Notes under the pieces: generated by a model | Seen by the model: the letters and a program-made list of their open reading frames with translations, nothing else | What the model was told of the DNA's origin: nothing | The model's database searches: none | In this document: positions 27,648 through 36,194 of the stretch, piece by piece | Position numbering within the stretch: the stretch's first letter is position 1 | Layout: the number at the start of each line of letters is the position of its first letter | Origin: Nitrospira sp. SG-bin2 | Lineage (GTDB): Bacteria; Nitrospirota; Nitrospiria; Nitrospirales; Nitrospiraceae | Assembly: GCA_002083405.1 (NCBI GenBank) | Contig: LVWT01000019.1 | Coordinates: 1 to 64,000 of the forward strand | Length of the DNA: 64,000 nucleotides | Direction: 5' to 3' | Made by a program: the position numbers and the translations under genes

Positions 27648-29136
27648 GGAGCGCCATCACGGTGAGACTCACCAGCAGGTTGTTGACCGCATGCGCGATC
27701 ATACCGGGAATGAGACTCCCCGTCTTTTCGTAGATCCAGGCCCATAAGAATCCGCTCCAGAGCACGCTCACGAATCCGATAAGTCCATAGCCGTGCGCCA
27801 GCGCGAAAATACTTGCACTGAGGAGCGCTGCCGGCACGAAGGAGAACCGGCGGCGGAGCACGGCAAACAGGAGGCCGCGAAACGCCAGCTCCTCGAAGAC
27901 CGGAGCAAAGATGACGTACTCCAGCAGACTGACAGTCAGAGCCGATCCTGAGGCCCATACGAGGTTGGGATCAAACCATTCCGTCCAATGATTGGCCAGA
28001 TCCAGCCACTCCGCCACACGTCCCATCACCCACTCGCCCCAGAGACCAGCGGCAATAACCGCAAGGACAGCCCCGATCAACGGACTGAGAGTTGCACGAT
28101 CAATGTGTAGGCCGAACCCGCTCCTGAAATCGAGTTCAGTCGGTTTGAGCAAATGTATATAGGCTAGAGCCAGTAAGGGCAGATTCGCCAGTGGAATGGC
28201 CAACGCCCGTAACGACGCATGTTCGATAGGGGGAAAGGACAAAAACACCATCGTAATCAACGCGCCGAGTGCCCCGCCTCGCAAGAGCACCGCCGTGCCG
28301 ATCCCGCCGGACCAAGGCGGTGGAACACCAGGCACATGCACACGCAACGCCTCCGTCTGTCGGTTGCGCAGCCACACGAGACTCAGGAGCACGGCGGAAC
28401 CAATGAACAGGCAGGCAATTTCGAAGATCATCAACCGCTCTGACCGATCCTGAAGCCACTTGCCTCGCACCTCCCGCTGCCGGGCTACTGACGCCAGTAG
28501 CACCTGATCGCCGGCTTGCTGAGCCAATCTGGCGGCCAAGCTATTGTAGAACCACCCCGCCGGTAATGTTTCGGCCAATGCCGCCTGCAACTCTCCCACC
28601 CGTTCAGCTTTCACGGTCGGACCGCCATAGGCCGCCTCAATCCATTGTCCGAACAGAGGCATTGGCGCCGCAAGGTTCTGCCACGTCTTCGCTTCATCCA
28701 ACGCATCCTGTTTCTGCCCAAACTCTCCTTGAAGAATCGCCAGGCGCAACTTGGACAAGGGATCACCGGTGGCCTGCGCAAGTTCCCGGTACCAGTCAAT
28801 CGCCTGGCGCCGCTCTTTTTCGCTGCTGCCGAGGGTCCACTCTGTAAGCCGCTGCTGCCAGACAGGCGCACGGTGCAGGCCGTCTTGCGCTTCCATCATG
28901 CGGCTGACCATTAATTCGAGAGCGCGATCGGGTGCTTCGATCCGGTCGAGTTTTGGAAATGTGGCAGAAGACCAGAGGATCGTCCCAATGGTCGCGAGCA
29001 AAATGACTGCTGAGAATACGTTCACGACACGAGAGAATTCGGATTGAAACGGCTTGGTAAAACGACCCGATAGAGGCCGTGCGTCAATCTCTTCCGGCTC
29101 TTGTGGTTGGTCAAATTGTACGGTGTTGTCAGCCAT
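27640..29136 (-). CDS. CPBP (CAAX-like) intramembrane metalloprotease
   Basis: A 498-residue multipass protein. The C-terminal 100 residues carry the CPBP/ABI domain: FEELAFRGLLFAVLRRR (EExxxR), FALAHG and GMIAHAVNN. These give the Glu and His residues of the predicted metal site. The N-terminal 220 residues begin with a short cytosolic leader, one transmembrane helix (about 40-60), and a long charged region (about 70-215). The middle (about 220-390) has several helices. Members process or clear membrane-anchored peptides; no substrate is known here. The long N-terminal region is unusual for a minimal CPBP protein. Confidence 0.82.
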   Translation of the reverse strand: MADNTVQFDQPQEPEEIDARPLSGRFTKPFQSEFSRVVNVFSAVILLATIGTILWSSATFPKLDRIEAPDRALELMVSRMMEAQDGLHRAPVWQQRLTEWTLGSSEKERRQAIDWYRELAQATGDPLSKLRLAILQGEFGQKQDALDEAKTWQNLAAPMPLFGQWIEAAYGGPTVKAERVGELQAALAETLPAGWFYNSLAARLAQQAGDQVLLASVARQREVRGKWLQDRSERLMIFEIACLFIGSAVLLSLVWLRNRQTEALRVHVPGVPPPWSGGIGTAVLLRGGALGALITMVFLSFPPIEHASLRALAIPLANLPLLALAYIHLLKPTELDFRSGFGLHIDRATLSPLIGAVLAVIAAGLWGEWVMGRVAEWLDLANHWTEWFDPNLVWASGSALTVSLLEYVIFAPVFEELAFRGLLFAVLRRRFSFVPAALLSASIFALAHGYGLIGFVSVLWSGFLWAWIYEKTGSLIPGMIAHAVNNLLVSLTVMALLR

Positions 29137-29374
29137 GTCCGGCGACTATATCATGTGTTATTGCCCACGCTATACCCCTCAAAATAGCTACTCTGCATGA
29201 CCCGGCCCATATGGATTTCTTCTCCGACCATGTGCGCCTGATGCATTTCGCACATAGCCTCCTGGAGTAGACTTAGCTTATACTATCGTTGCTAACCACG
29301 CAGGATTCCAGGGTTTCAACAACGGCGCAGCTCTGCACGCAGCAGCTGGCGCCGATAGCGCACGAAGGTAAGTC

Positions 29375-30583
29375 ATGACAATTGCGATTCAACATGTCCG
29401 TCTCATCAATGGGATCGGAGGCGTCGTCGATCGCGCCACCCTGATCATTCGCGGCTCAAAGATTACGGCTATCGGGCCTAGCCGTGAGGTCCGAATCCCA
29501 TCGGGCTGTACACGCATCGACGGCCGTGGACTGGCCGTGATGCCCGGCCTGATCGACTGCCACGTGCATTTGTGTCTGGGGGGAGAACCGGACGTGGTCG
29601 CCGCTGTGGAATCGGAGCCCGCCGCCTATACTCTCTTAAAGTCAGCGCGCCACGCTCAGGCGACGATCGAGGCAGGGTTCACCACGGTGCGCGACGTCGG
29701 CTCGCGGGACCACTCCATCTTTGCACTCAAGCGCGCCATCGAGGCCGGCCTGATGCCTGGTCCTCGTATCGTCGGCGCCGGCCTCGTCATCTGCATGGTC
29801 GGCGGGCATGCCAGATTTATCGGCCGGGAAGTGGCGGGAGTCGAAGAGGTGAGATCTGCTGTCCGTGATCAGATTGCCGCAGGAGCGGAGGTGATCAAGG
29901 TCATTGCCTCGGGGGGAGTCCTGACGCCCGGTACCTCGCCGGACCAGGCCCAGATGACAATTGAAGAATTGCAGGCGGCCGTCGATGAAGCCGCACGAGC
30001 CGGGAGAAAAGTTGCGGCCCATGCCCATGGCGCATCCGGCATGAAGCCGGCTATTCGCGCAGGCGTCCATTCAATCGAACATGCGACATTGCTGGATGAA
30101 GAAGCCGCCGATTTGTTTGAAGCGAACGGGGTCTATATGGTTCCGACCCTATCGGCCCTCTCCACCACAGCGGCTTGCCGGCGGGGATGCGGCATTCCTG
30201 ACAGCGCTCGCGACAAGGCAAAGGCCATGACAAAACGCCATCAAGTGAGCTTCAAACAGGCCTACCGCCGCGGGCTTTTGATCGCCATGGGCACGGATGC
30301 AGGAACACCGTTCAACTACCACGGCGACAATGCGCAGGAGCTGGAGCGGATGGTGGCGCTCGGCATGACACCGATGGACGCGATGATTGCCTCCACATCC
30401 GCCGCGGCGAATCTTCTTGGGATTCACGCCTCAGTGGGCACGCTGGCCAAAGGAATGGAGGCCGACTTAGTTCTGATCGACGGCAATCCGCTCAAACGGA
30501 TTGATGTGCTACGAGACCGGGACAAGATTGTGGGCGTGATGAAGGCCGGCAAGTTTGTGTCGGGGCCGCTGGTGAGAACATAA
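29375..30583 (+). CDS. amidohydrolase family metal-dependent hydrolase
   Basis: A 402-residue amidohydrolase-superfamily enzyme. Metal ligands are visible in GLIDCHVHLCLGG (HxH), AHAHGASG, VHSIEHATLLDEE and the final Asp of MGTDAGTPF; a Lys in IKVIASGG probably is the carbamylated lysine. The sequence is of the imidazolonepropionase/prolidase-like cluster of uncharacterised family members, cytosolic, with hydrolysis of a cyclic amide or dipeptide as the likely reaction. The N-terminal and C-terminal small beta domain around ADLVLIDGNPL closes the fold. A hairpin terminator follows. The upstream gene is on the opposite strand, so it has its own promoter. Confidence 0.85.
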   Translation: MTIAIQHVRLINGIGGVVDRATLIIRGSKITAIGPSREVRIPSGCTRIDGRGLAVMPGLIDCHVHLCLGGEPDVVAAVESEPAAYTLLKSARHAQATIEAGFTTVRDVGSRDHSIFALKRAIEAGLMPGPRIVGAGLVICMVGGHARFIGREVAGVEEVRSAVRDQIAAGAEVIKVIASGGVLTPGTSPDQAQMTIEELQAAVDEAARAGRKVAAHAHGASGMKPAIRAGVHSIEHATLLDEEAADLFEANGVYMVPTLSALSTTAACRRGCGIPDSARDKAKAMTKRHQVSFKQAYRRGLLIAMGTDAGTPFNYHGDNAQELERMVALGMTPMDAMIASTSAAANLLGIHASVGTLAKGMEADLVLIDGNPLKRIDVLRDRDKIVGVMKAGKFVSGPLVRT

Positions 30584-30598
30584 TGTTTTGACGACAAA

Positions 30599-30632
30599 GT
30601 CCGGCAGTGATGATCGGATCTCACTGCCGGAC
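30599..30632 (+). terminator. hairpin after the amidohydrolase gene
   Basis: Perfect 12-bp stem GTCCGGCAGTGA / TCACTGCCGGAC (30599-30610, 30621-30632) with a 10-nt loop, about 16 nt after the stop codon. No strong T tract follows, so it could also be an mRNA-stabilising stem. Confidence 0.7.
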
Positions 30633-30804
30633 TCGCCGCCCCTGGTCGGGCCTCACAAGGGAGTGGGTTGCTGAATAAAGCCGCCCAGCCTTTCCCGACC
30701 TGGGACTTGCTGTAGGTGCTCAGCAAATCTGTGTTGTCCTCGATGCGCCGCGCGTCAATCCTTGCAACGGCCCAGCGCCATCATTCTTCGAAGCCGCTGG
30801 GCGG

Positions 30805-31398
30805 CTACTGGCCCAACTGAATACTGACCACGATCGCGCCCATGACGTCATTGAGCTTGAAGTCCCGCTTTGGGCTGTCCGGATGGGCATTATGGCAACC
30901 CGCACAAGCCGGAGTGACTGCCAGGTCGGCATAGACCGCTTCAAAATATCGGGTGTCGCCGACCTTCGTGACGCCCGTGTAGGGACGATCAGGGTTCGTC
31001 ACGACAGCGCCGAGCCCGATACTTTCAAGCGCGTTCGCCGCCATATTGCGTTTATTGATCGGCCAAAAGCTGATCAACCGATACTGCACCCCCAGGCCTT
31101 TCTTGCCGACGTAGCGTCCGGATTCCAGTAGGAATTGAGCCGGAAGGGGCAAGGTATTTCTTTCATCCCATTTCTCCGACACCGCGACGACCCCTTTTAT
31201 TTGCATCCGTTCCACGGCATGCTTGGTATACACCTCGCGGTCGGCTGCGATGACCGCGTGGATATAATCGGCCACCGTCTCGATCGGGAGGTTGATCGAT
31301 GTGGCCCCAGACAAAGCCCGAGCCGGCCACAGCACCGTCGCGCCTCCAATTGCACATCCCAGTACGACTCCCCGCAGCAATTTGTTAGAGGATGTCAT
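30805..31398 (-). CDS. DUF3365 (Tll0287-like) monoheme c-type cytochrome
   Basis: A 197-residue exported protein with a signal peptide (about residues 1-30). Features are the helix DYIHAVIAADREVYTKHAVERM, the globular domain containing NPDRPYTGVTKVGDTRYFEAVYADLAV, and a single CxxCH heme motif, CAGCH, near residue 167. This is the DUF3365/Tll0287 fold, a PAS-like periplasmic domain with one covalently bound heme. Related proteins act as redox or gas sensors or electron carriers. No sensor kinase is fused or adjacent, so a free-standing electron carrier is possible. A weak hairpin (30770-30802) lies downstream. Confidence 0.83.
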   Translation of the reverse strand: MTSSNKLLRGVVLGCAIGGATVLWPARALSGATSINLPIETVADYIHAVIAADREVYTKHAVERMQIKGVVAVSEKWDERNTLPLPAQFLLESGRYVGKKGLGVQYRLISFWPINKRNMAANALESIGLGAVVTNPDRPYTGVTKVGDTRYFEAVYADLAVTPACAGCHNAHPDSPKRDFKLNDVMGAIVVSIQLGQ

Positions 31399-31777
31399 AG
31401 CGCCCTCCTTATGGTGAACGAATGGCTGCTATCAGCCAATCCGACTTGACCGTTCCTAACCTGTCCAGCTTCAAGCCGAGCTTGTATTCACGCATGTAGT
31501 CCATCGAAAGAGTTCCCTGGTTTGGTGCTTGCTACGTAGAAATAGCAATTTCTATACTCTCACCGGCGCGCTCCACTTCAATCCGACGAGGCGAACAACT
31601 ATCACAAAAATCATGAGCTTTCGCATGAACTCGCGTAGCCAGGGTTGGCCGTTTTCAACCGACTGTATCGAATCGGTTGAATCAGAACCTATGCGGGTGC
31701 ATCGGAATCGATTCACCTGACTCGGTTCATCGTCCTGTGCTCATGTGGACGCTCAATCAGCGCAGAGGAGCCCCACT
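31399..31777. other. intergenic region with a palindrome, upstream of the TonB relic
   Basis: About 380 bases with no gene. TCAACCGA (31655-31662) and TCGGTTGA (31673-31680) form a perfect 8-bp inverted repeat separated by 10 nt, a possible operator or transcript stem. Nothing else was recognised. Confidence 0.5.
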
Positions 31778-32561
31778 GTGGCAACAGTGACCCGATTCCA
31801 AGCACTTCCCCTTGTCTATTTCTTTTTCCCTCTTTTCATCTCCAACCTTGGTGGTCCCGATTTCTTTAGGATTAGAATCTGCACGGTTGAATATGAGTCC
31901 CTGCCGGTCGCGGAGCTGCGGGGCGAGTCGAAGACTGAACGGGACGCGGAATTGCTGTATCTCAGGGAGGAAATCGTGTCGATCGTGGCCTGCCATGAGC
32001 AGCCGATCTGCAGGCGCCATCGAACGTCTATGTGATTACCGACGAAGATATCCGCCGGTCCGGCGCGCGGGATCTACCAACTGTGCTTCGCCGTATTCCG
32101 GGTCTGGAAGTCGTGCAGGTCACGGGGGCCGACTTTAACGTGAGCATGCGGGGAGATAACCAACTCGTCGCCAACAAATTGCTGGTACTTGCGGACGGGC
32201 GGTCCATCTATGTCGATGTGCAAGGAAGTGTGTTCTGGAAGACGATCCCGTCACCTTGCCGGAGATCAAACGAATCGAGGTCCAGAAGGGTCCCGCCTCG
32301 GTCCTCTACGGCTTCAATGCCTTTGATGGCATGATCAACATCATCACGAAATCGCCGGAAGAGATGAAGGGCGCGACCGCTCAGTTCGGAGGAGGGGCCT
32401 ATGGCACAATCAGCAGTGCCGCCGTCTATGCCAACAGTTATAAGAATTTGGCCTTACGTCTCTCCTATGGTCACGATCAGACCCAGCAGTGGCGGGACGG
32501 CAGCGAGCTTACCTATCGCGACAACAAATTCAATGTGCAGACAGAATATACCCTGGAATGA
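31778..32561 (+). pseudogene. TonB-dependent outer-membrane receptor, decayed
   Basis: Three consecutive reading frames encode parts of a single TonB-dependent receptor plug domain. Frame 2 gives a hydrophobic leader and ends LREEIVSIVACHEQPI (about 31778-32010). Frame 1 gives APSNVYVITDEDIRRSGA through VFWKTIP (about 32014-32249). Frame 3 gives LPEIKRIEVQKGPASVLYG and NIITKSPEE up to a stop at 32561. Two single-base shifts (near 32010 and 32249) are needed to join them. The remaining 400 or so residues of barrel are missing: the open frame ends at the stop codon of the convergent J-domain gene. The original receptor would have imported an iron complex, cobalamin or similar. Confidence 0.85.
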
Positions 32562-32563
32562 CG

Positions 32564-33202
32564 CTATCGCCGTTCATAGAACAACTCCAACGCCGAAGCG
32601 ATGCCGTGGATGCGGCCATTCTGAAAGGCCGCATCCAGTTGATGACGGAGCGTTCGCACCCCGGCTTGATCGCCGCGCTTCGCCACCCCCTGTGACAGCA
32701 TCATTTCCGTGGCGACTTCGACCAGACGCTGTTTTCGCCCATCCATATCGTCCGTCACGAAGTCATTGATGATCTCTGCCGCGCGCGCGGCGACCACTGA
32801 TTCCAAGAAAGAATCGTAGCCCTGTTTCGCCACCGTCCGTTCACGGATGATATTCAGTTCGGCCTTCACTCGCGTTACATCCTTCATCAGGACCGCAAAG
32901 AGTTCTTTTCGCCCTTCATCGAAGAGCTTCGCCTCCATCTCACCGAGAATAACACTTGGATCGATAACATCGGCTCGCGGTTCGTCCGCCCAGAAAAGCC
33001 GGTCGTAGCTTCGGCGTTTCTCAGCATCCCCGACGATCTCATAGGCGGCGTTGATCTCCCGGATCTTTGATTCGGCATCTGCGCTGTCGGGATTTCTGTC
33101 CGGATGGTGTTCGAAGACAAGCGCCCGGTAGGCCTTCTTAATCTCTTCCTCAGACGCCTCGCGAGAAACGCCGAGGACTCGGTAGTAATCCATCCGCGAC
33201 AT
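32564..33202 (-). CDS. J-domain protein (DnaJ-like co-chaperone)
   Basis: A 212-residue cytosolic protein. The N-terminal 70 residues are a complete J-domain, including MDYYRVLGVSREASEEEIKKAYR and the HPD motif in EHHPDRNP. The rest (about 80-212) is an unrecognised helical domain with several basic stretches, without the Gly/Phe region, zinc-finger repeats or C-terminal domain of DnaJ. It probably recruits Hsp70 to a specific client. It starts MSRM; the second Met is an alternative start. Its 3' end abuts the end of the truncated TonB receptor relic, suggesting a deletion joined them. Confidence 0.85.
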   Translation of the reverse strand: MSRMDYYRVLGVSREASEEEIKKAYRALVFEHHPDRNPDSADAESKIREINAAYEIVGDAEKRRSYDRLFWADEPRADVIDPSVILGEMEAKLFDEGRKELFAVLMKDVTRVKAELNIIRERTVAKQGYDSFLESVVAARAAEIINDFVTDDMDGRKQRLVEVATEMMLSQGVAKRGDQAGVRTLRHQLDAAFQNGRIHGIASALELFYERR

Positions 33203-33312
33203 GGGAATGGACTATACCATGGGGGTTCCGGAGCCTTCACTCTCACATCGGATGGACACAAATCATGTGCCGGCACCCTTGACTTGCATAACCCCCTGCT
33301 TATCTACAGGCC

Positions 33313-33999
33313 ATGGATACGACACAAACTCCACGCATACTCTCTCATGATGAGCGAAAGGCAGCTGAGGCGGCGTTTGCAGGCCGTGCATTCAATCCTG
33401 CCTGGTCTGAATCCGCCAGAAAAGTCTATGACGGGTTGATGCACGCACTGCCAACTCTGCCGGATGAGATAATTCCTGCATCAAATCAGGTAGTTGAGCA
33501 TGAGAATACCACGAGTGAAACGGCTCCTCCGATCCCGGTGACGGAGGGCATCCATCTCGAACTTGCTGGAAAACCAGAAGAAACGCCACAAGTCAAGAAC
33601 CAGGTCTCAGCCGGACAGGTGAGTGAAAACCGGCAGCAGGCTATTCAGGCCGGCATATTGATCGACGTGACTGCAGATGCCAAAAAGCTCGGCCTCACCT
33701 TTCCCGTGACGATCACGAAACCACTGTGGGAAGTAGGCATTGCTCCGTTAGCCACCATGTCTGAGGAAGATAAGAGCGCGCGAGTGCGCGACGTGCTCAT
33801 GGCCTTTCGTCTCCGTCTGGCCGGGCAGACAACACTCTCGCCCTTGATCGACTTTCCGGCCATGTTAGCCATGCCGCCAGGCGCAGTGCCGCAGCCAGTG
33901 CCGTTGTTTGCGCTGATCCAGCCCGACGAAGAAAACCGGGCCATGGCTACGCTGCTGCTGCCCAATGAAGTCGCGACGTCGATCGTTCCGATGAACTAA
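33313..33999 (+). CDS. DUF6573-like protein
   Basis: A 228-residue protein without signal peptide. The N-terminal 100 residues are low complexity. The C-terminal part (about 105-228) reads NRQQAIQAGILIDVTADAKK, PVTITKPLWEVG, then RVRDVLMAFRLRLAG and a final strand TLLLPNEVATSIVPMN. This follows the pattern of DUF6573, a small family of unknown function often in mobile or phage DNA. Assignment rests on pattern memory only. A second, decayed copy of its C-terminus lies about 1.1 kb away at 35031-35087. Confidence 0.6.
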   Translation: MDTTQTPRILSHDERKAAEAAFAGRAFNPAWSESARKVYDGLMHALPTLPDEIIPASNQVVEHENTTSETAPPIPVTEGIHLELAGKPEETPQVKNQVSAGQVSENRQQAIQAGILIDVTADAKKLGLTFPVTITKPLWEVGIAPLATMSEEDKSARVRDVLMAFRLRLAGQTTLSPLIDFPAMLAMPPGAVPQPVPLFALIQPDEENRAMATLLLPNEVATSIVPMN

Positions 34000-34020
34000 C
34001 CGATTTGGCCTGCCCCACTT

Positions 34021-35035
34021 CTATCTCATAACATTTTCCCGAATCTCATCGACAACAAAAACTGGATCGAGACTATTTGGCTCGCTCTGATGTTGCAACA
34101 CCAGTCTTGCCTTCGTTCGAAACCACGCACTCCAGTCGTTCCAATCACCCCAATACCTGCCAGATCGATATTCCTCTGTAGTCCACTGCTCCAACTTGAA
34201 CACTGCATATCCTTCTCGGTCTGCGAGTTTCACACCTTGCCTGAGCAGATCAATTGGAGAGAGTGGCAAGCGGCTCCATTGCACAATCCCAAACACTCCA
34301 GGTACGTCTTCCGTAATTTCGGTGTCCAACAAAGAGTTTTTACGCTTTGTCCACGACGGTCCAAGCGCAGAATCATCGAGTAGCACAGGTACACGCCAGC
34401 GAGTAAACCGGTGCTCATTGGCCGTGGTAGTATCGGGGGAGGCCCCCCCCTCCTTGTCGCTTAGCTAGCTCCGCATTACTTTTTATGAGCGTTGTTATAA
34501 GTGTAGTGACTTCGCACACCTGCCCCTCAGAACCTACAATCGAAACCTTATCGTCAGCAAGGAGCCTGATCAGAACTTGTGCGCTAGGAATAAACCCCCG
34601 GATTGCTTGGCCATGACTTTTGCCTACACTTACCCGCCACGATTGATTCGAATCATCTCTGTGCAGGATCACGAACTGCTTTACGCCCCTATTCCTTGCC
34701 AATTCAGCAGATCGATAGAGTACGTAATCGTGGGCCATCTCTATCCATTCCTCATGCGACAGGCCTCGCCATGACCGGGCAGCATCGGAATTGAACCCTT
34801 GATAAGTAATGAGACATGTGCGTTCATCAATCTGATAGTCGGAATAGCCCTGCTGAGGTTCAAGTTTAAAGCCACCCGCAGCAATCGGCTGATATCGAGG
34901 ACGGCTAGGTGAAGAGCACGCAACCAAAGCAAAAAGAATGGGCAGCATTAGCAACAAGCCGATTCTGCTAATCCACAACGGATTTGTAAGACAACCTGTT
35001 TGTTCTATTCTTTTCTCTGCGGTCACCATTCGCAC
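34021..35035 (-). pseudogene. lipoprotein paralogue frameshifted at a G8 tract (possibly phase-variable)
   Basis: Two frames form one gene. The first (GTG start 35035 to stop 34415) begins with a signal peptide and lipobox LVAC and continues as YQPIAAGGFKLEPQQGYSDY, matching YQPISQGSHWNKYQGYFEYQ of the neighbouring lipoprotein. The second (to 34021) contains SPIDLLRQGVKLADREGYA and LDPVFVVDEI, matching the neighbour's C-terminus. They are separated by eight G on the coding strand (C at 34443-34450). With seven G the frame would run on as GGASPDTTTANEHRF into the second part. Homopolymer slippage could thus switch the full-length lipoprotein on and off. Decay or a sequencing error in the run are equally possible. 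AGGAGG lies 7 nt before the GTG. Confidence 0.75.
34443..34450. repeat. homopolymer of eight C (G8 on the coding strand)
   Basis: The run C(8) lies exactly where the two reading frames of the lipoprotein gene separate. Seven would restore one continuous frame. Long G/C runs are typical sites of slipped-strand variation and of sequencing error. Confidence 0.8.
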
Positions 35036-35087
35036 TGGCCAGCCTCCTGCTGCCCAATGAAATCTTGGCAACAATTATCCGGATGAA
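35031..35087 (+). pseudogene. 3' fragment of a second DUF6573-like gene
   Basis: Read in the plus frame, the fragment gives ASLLLPNEILATIIRMN. This matches the end of the intact DUF6573-like protein (ATLLLPNEVATSIVPMN), with many synonymous changes, so it is a diverged paralogue and not a recent copy. Nothing else of the gene remains; the opposite strand now encodes the start of the frameshifted lipoprotein, whose ribosome-binding site falls inside this relic. Confidence 0.65.
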
Positions 35088-35135
35088 CTATGCAGGGTCC
35101 TTTCCGCGAGATCCATCTCTATCCCTCTGCACGGT

Positions 35136-36152
35136 TCACCGTGGCAAAAGGACGCCGTTTGTGTTCACACGTGACGAAAGCTCATCAACTTGAAAGACTG
35201 GCTCAAGACTTGAGGGCCCCTTTTGATGCTGTAATCCCACCTGAATCGTGTCCCGAAACCAGATTTTTTTACCGTATTGTCGATTCCCGCCAACATGCTC
35301 CTCTATGGTCCATCGCTCTAAGGTAAACGCCTCATACCCCTCACGTCTGGCAAGTGTGAGACATCGCAAGAGCATCTCAATGGGAGAGATTTGATCCGAT
35401 GCCCAGACAGTGATAGTGAACTTCCCAGGTGCCATTTGAGTCACCTGAGCATCGGTCTGAAATTCAATGTATTGTTTGCTCACTGCACCCTCGGGCACCT
35501 CTCCAGGGACAGGCACGGAATCATATGCACTACTCGACGAACGCCAACGATCAAATATTGGATAACTGTATTGTCCGGTGGGGTTAGGTGATACTTCCGC
35601 ACCCCGAGCAGACGCTAATCCATTATTTTCTTGAGCGAGGCTTATTAATACGGCGTCAGCTGAATAGACACGATGGTCATCTTTTACCTGCGCCTCTGTA
35701 TTTGTCTCCACAATTCTGATCATGATCCACGCTCCTGGCGATACCCGTAAGTGCTCCCTGGTGCGATACTTGCCGGATCCGCTGGCAGGAACATACCCAG
35801 TAGCGTACCAATCATCTTTGTATAAGATGACAAATAATTGTTGCCCCTGTGCCTTGGTAAACTCTGCTGCACGATAGAGGGCATATTGCTGCGCACCCTT
35901 CATCAAACTTTTCATAGAACGGACGCGCCAGATACCGGTCAAAACTGGATGATCCGGCATATAGTTTGAGTAGCCGATAAGGTAGGTCTGGCGATCGATC
36001 TGGTACTCAAAGTACCCTTGGTATTTGTTCCAGTGGCTGCCCTGGGAAATGGGCTGATAGAGTGGATGCGACCGAAAAGTACACGCCTCCATCGCTACCA
36101 GAACCACCAACAGCAAAAACGATTGGATGATTCGCATGGGCCGTAGACCCAT
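35136..36152 (-). CDS. uncharacterised lipoprotein, intact paralogue
   Basis: A 338-residue lipoprotein: signal peptide with lipobox MEAC, then FRSHPLYQPISQGSHWNKYQ. The N-terminal domain (about 30-200) contains YQIDRQTYLIGYSNY and FVILYKDDW; a Ser/Pro-rich linker (about 215-245) and a second domain (about 245-330) with FTITVWASDQISPIEMLLR follow. The same two-domain plan is seen in the frameshifted gene next to it. The ATG at 36152 is preferred for its GGAG at about 9 nt; the frame is open five codons upstream from a TTG. No family with known function was recognised. The two genes are in tandem on the minus strand, with the DHH-CBS gene upstream of them. Confidence 0.7.
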   Translation of the reverse strand: MGLRPMRIIQSFLLLVVLVAMEACTFRSHPLYQPISQGSHWNKYQGYFEYQIDRQTYLIGYSNYMPDHPVLTGIWRVRSMKSLMKGAQQYALYRAAEFTKAQGQQLFVILYKDDWYATGYVPASGSGKYRTREHLRVSPGAWIMIRIVETNTEAQVKDDHRVYSADAVLISLAQENNGLASARGAEVSPNPTGQYSYPIFDRWRSSSSAYDSVPVPGEVPEGAVSKQYIEFQTDAQVTQMAPGKFTITVWASDQISPIEMLLRCLTLARREGYEAFTLERWTIEEHVGGNRQYGKKIWFRDTIQVGLQHQKGPSSLEPVFQVDELSSRVNTNGVLLPR

Positions 36153-36194
36153 TCTCTTACGCTCCAACGAGTTCCCGTTGAATCATGATGGCAG

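Noticed and set aside
33943..35090. Integration site (direct repeats at the end of the DUF6573-like gene)
   Set aside because: The two copies are only about two-thirds identical and differ mostly at synonymous sites, which fits a diverged paralogue rather than att repeats.
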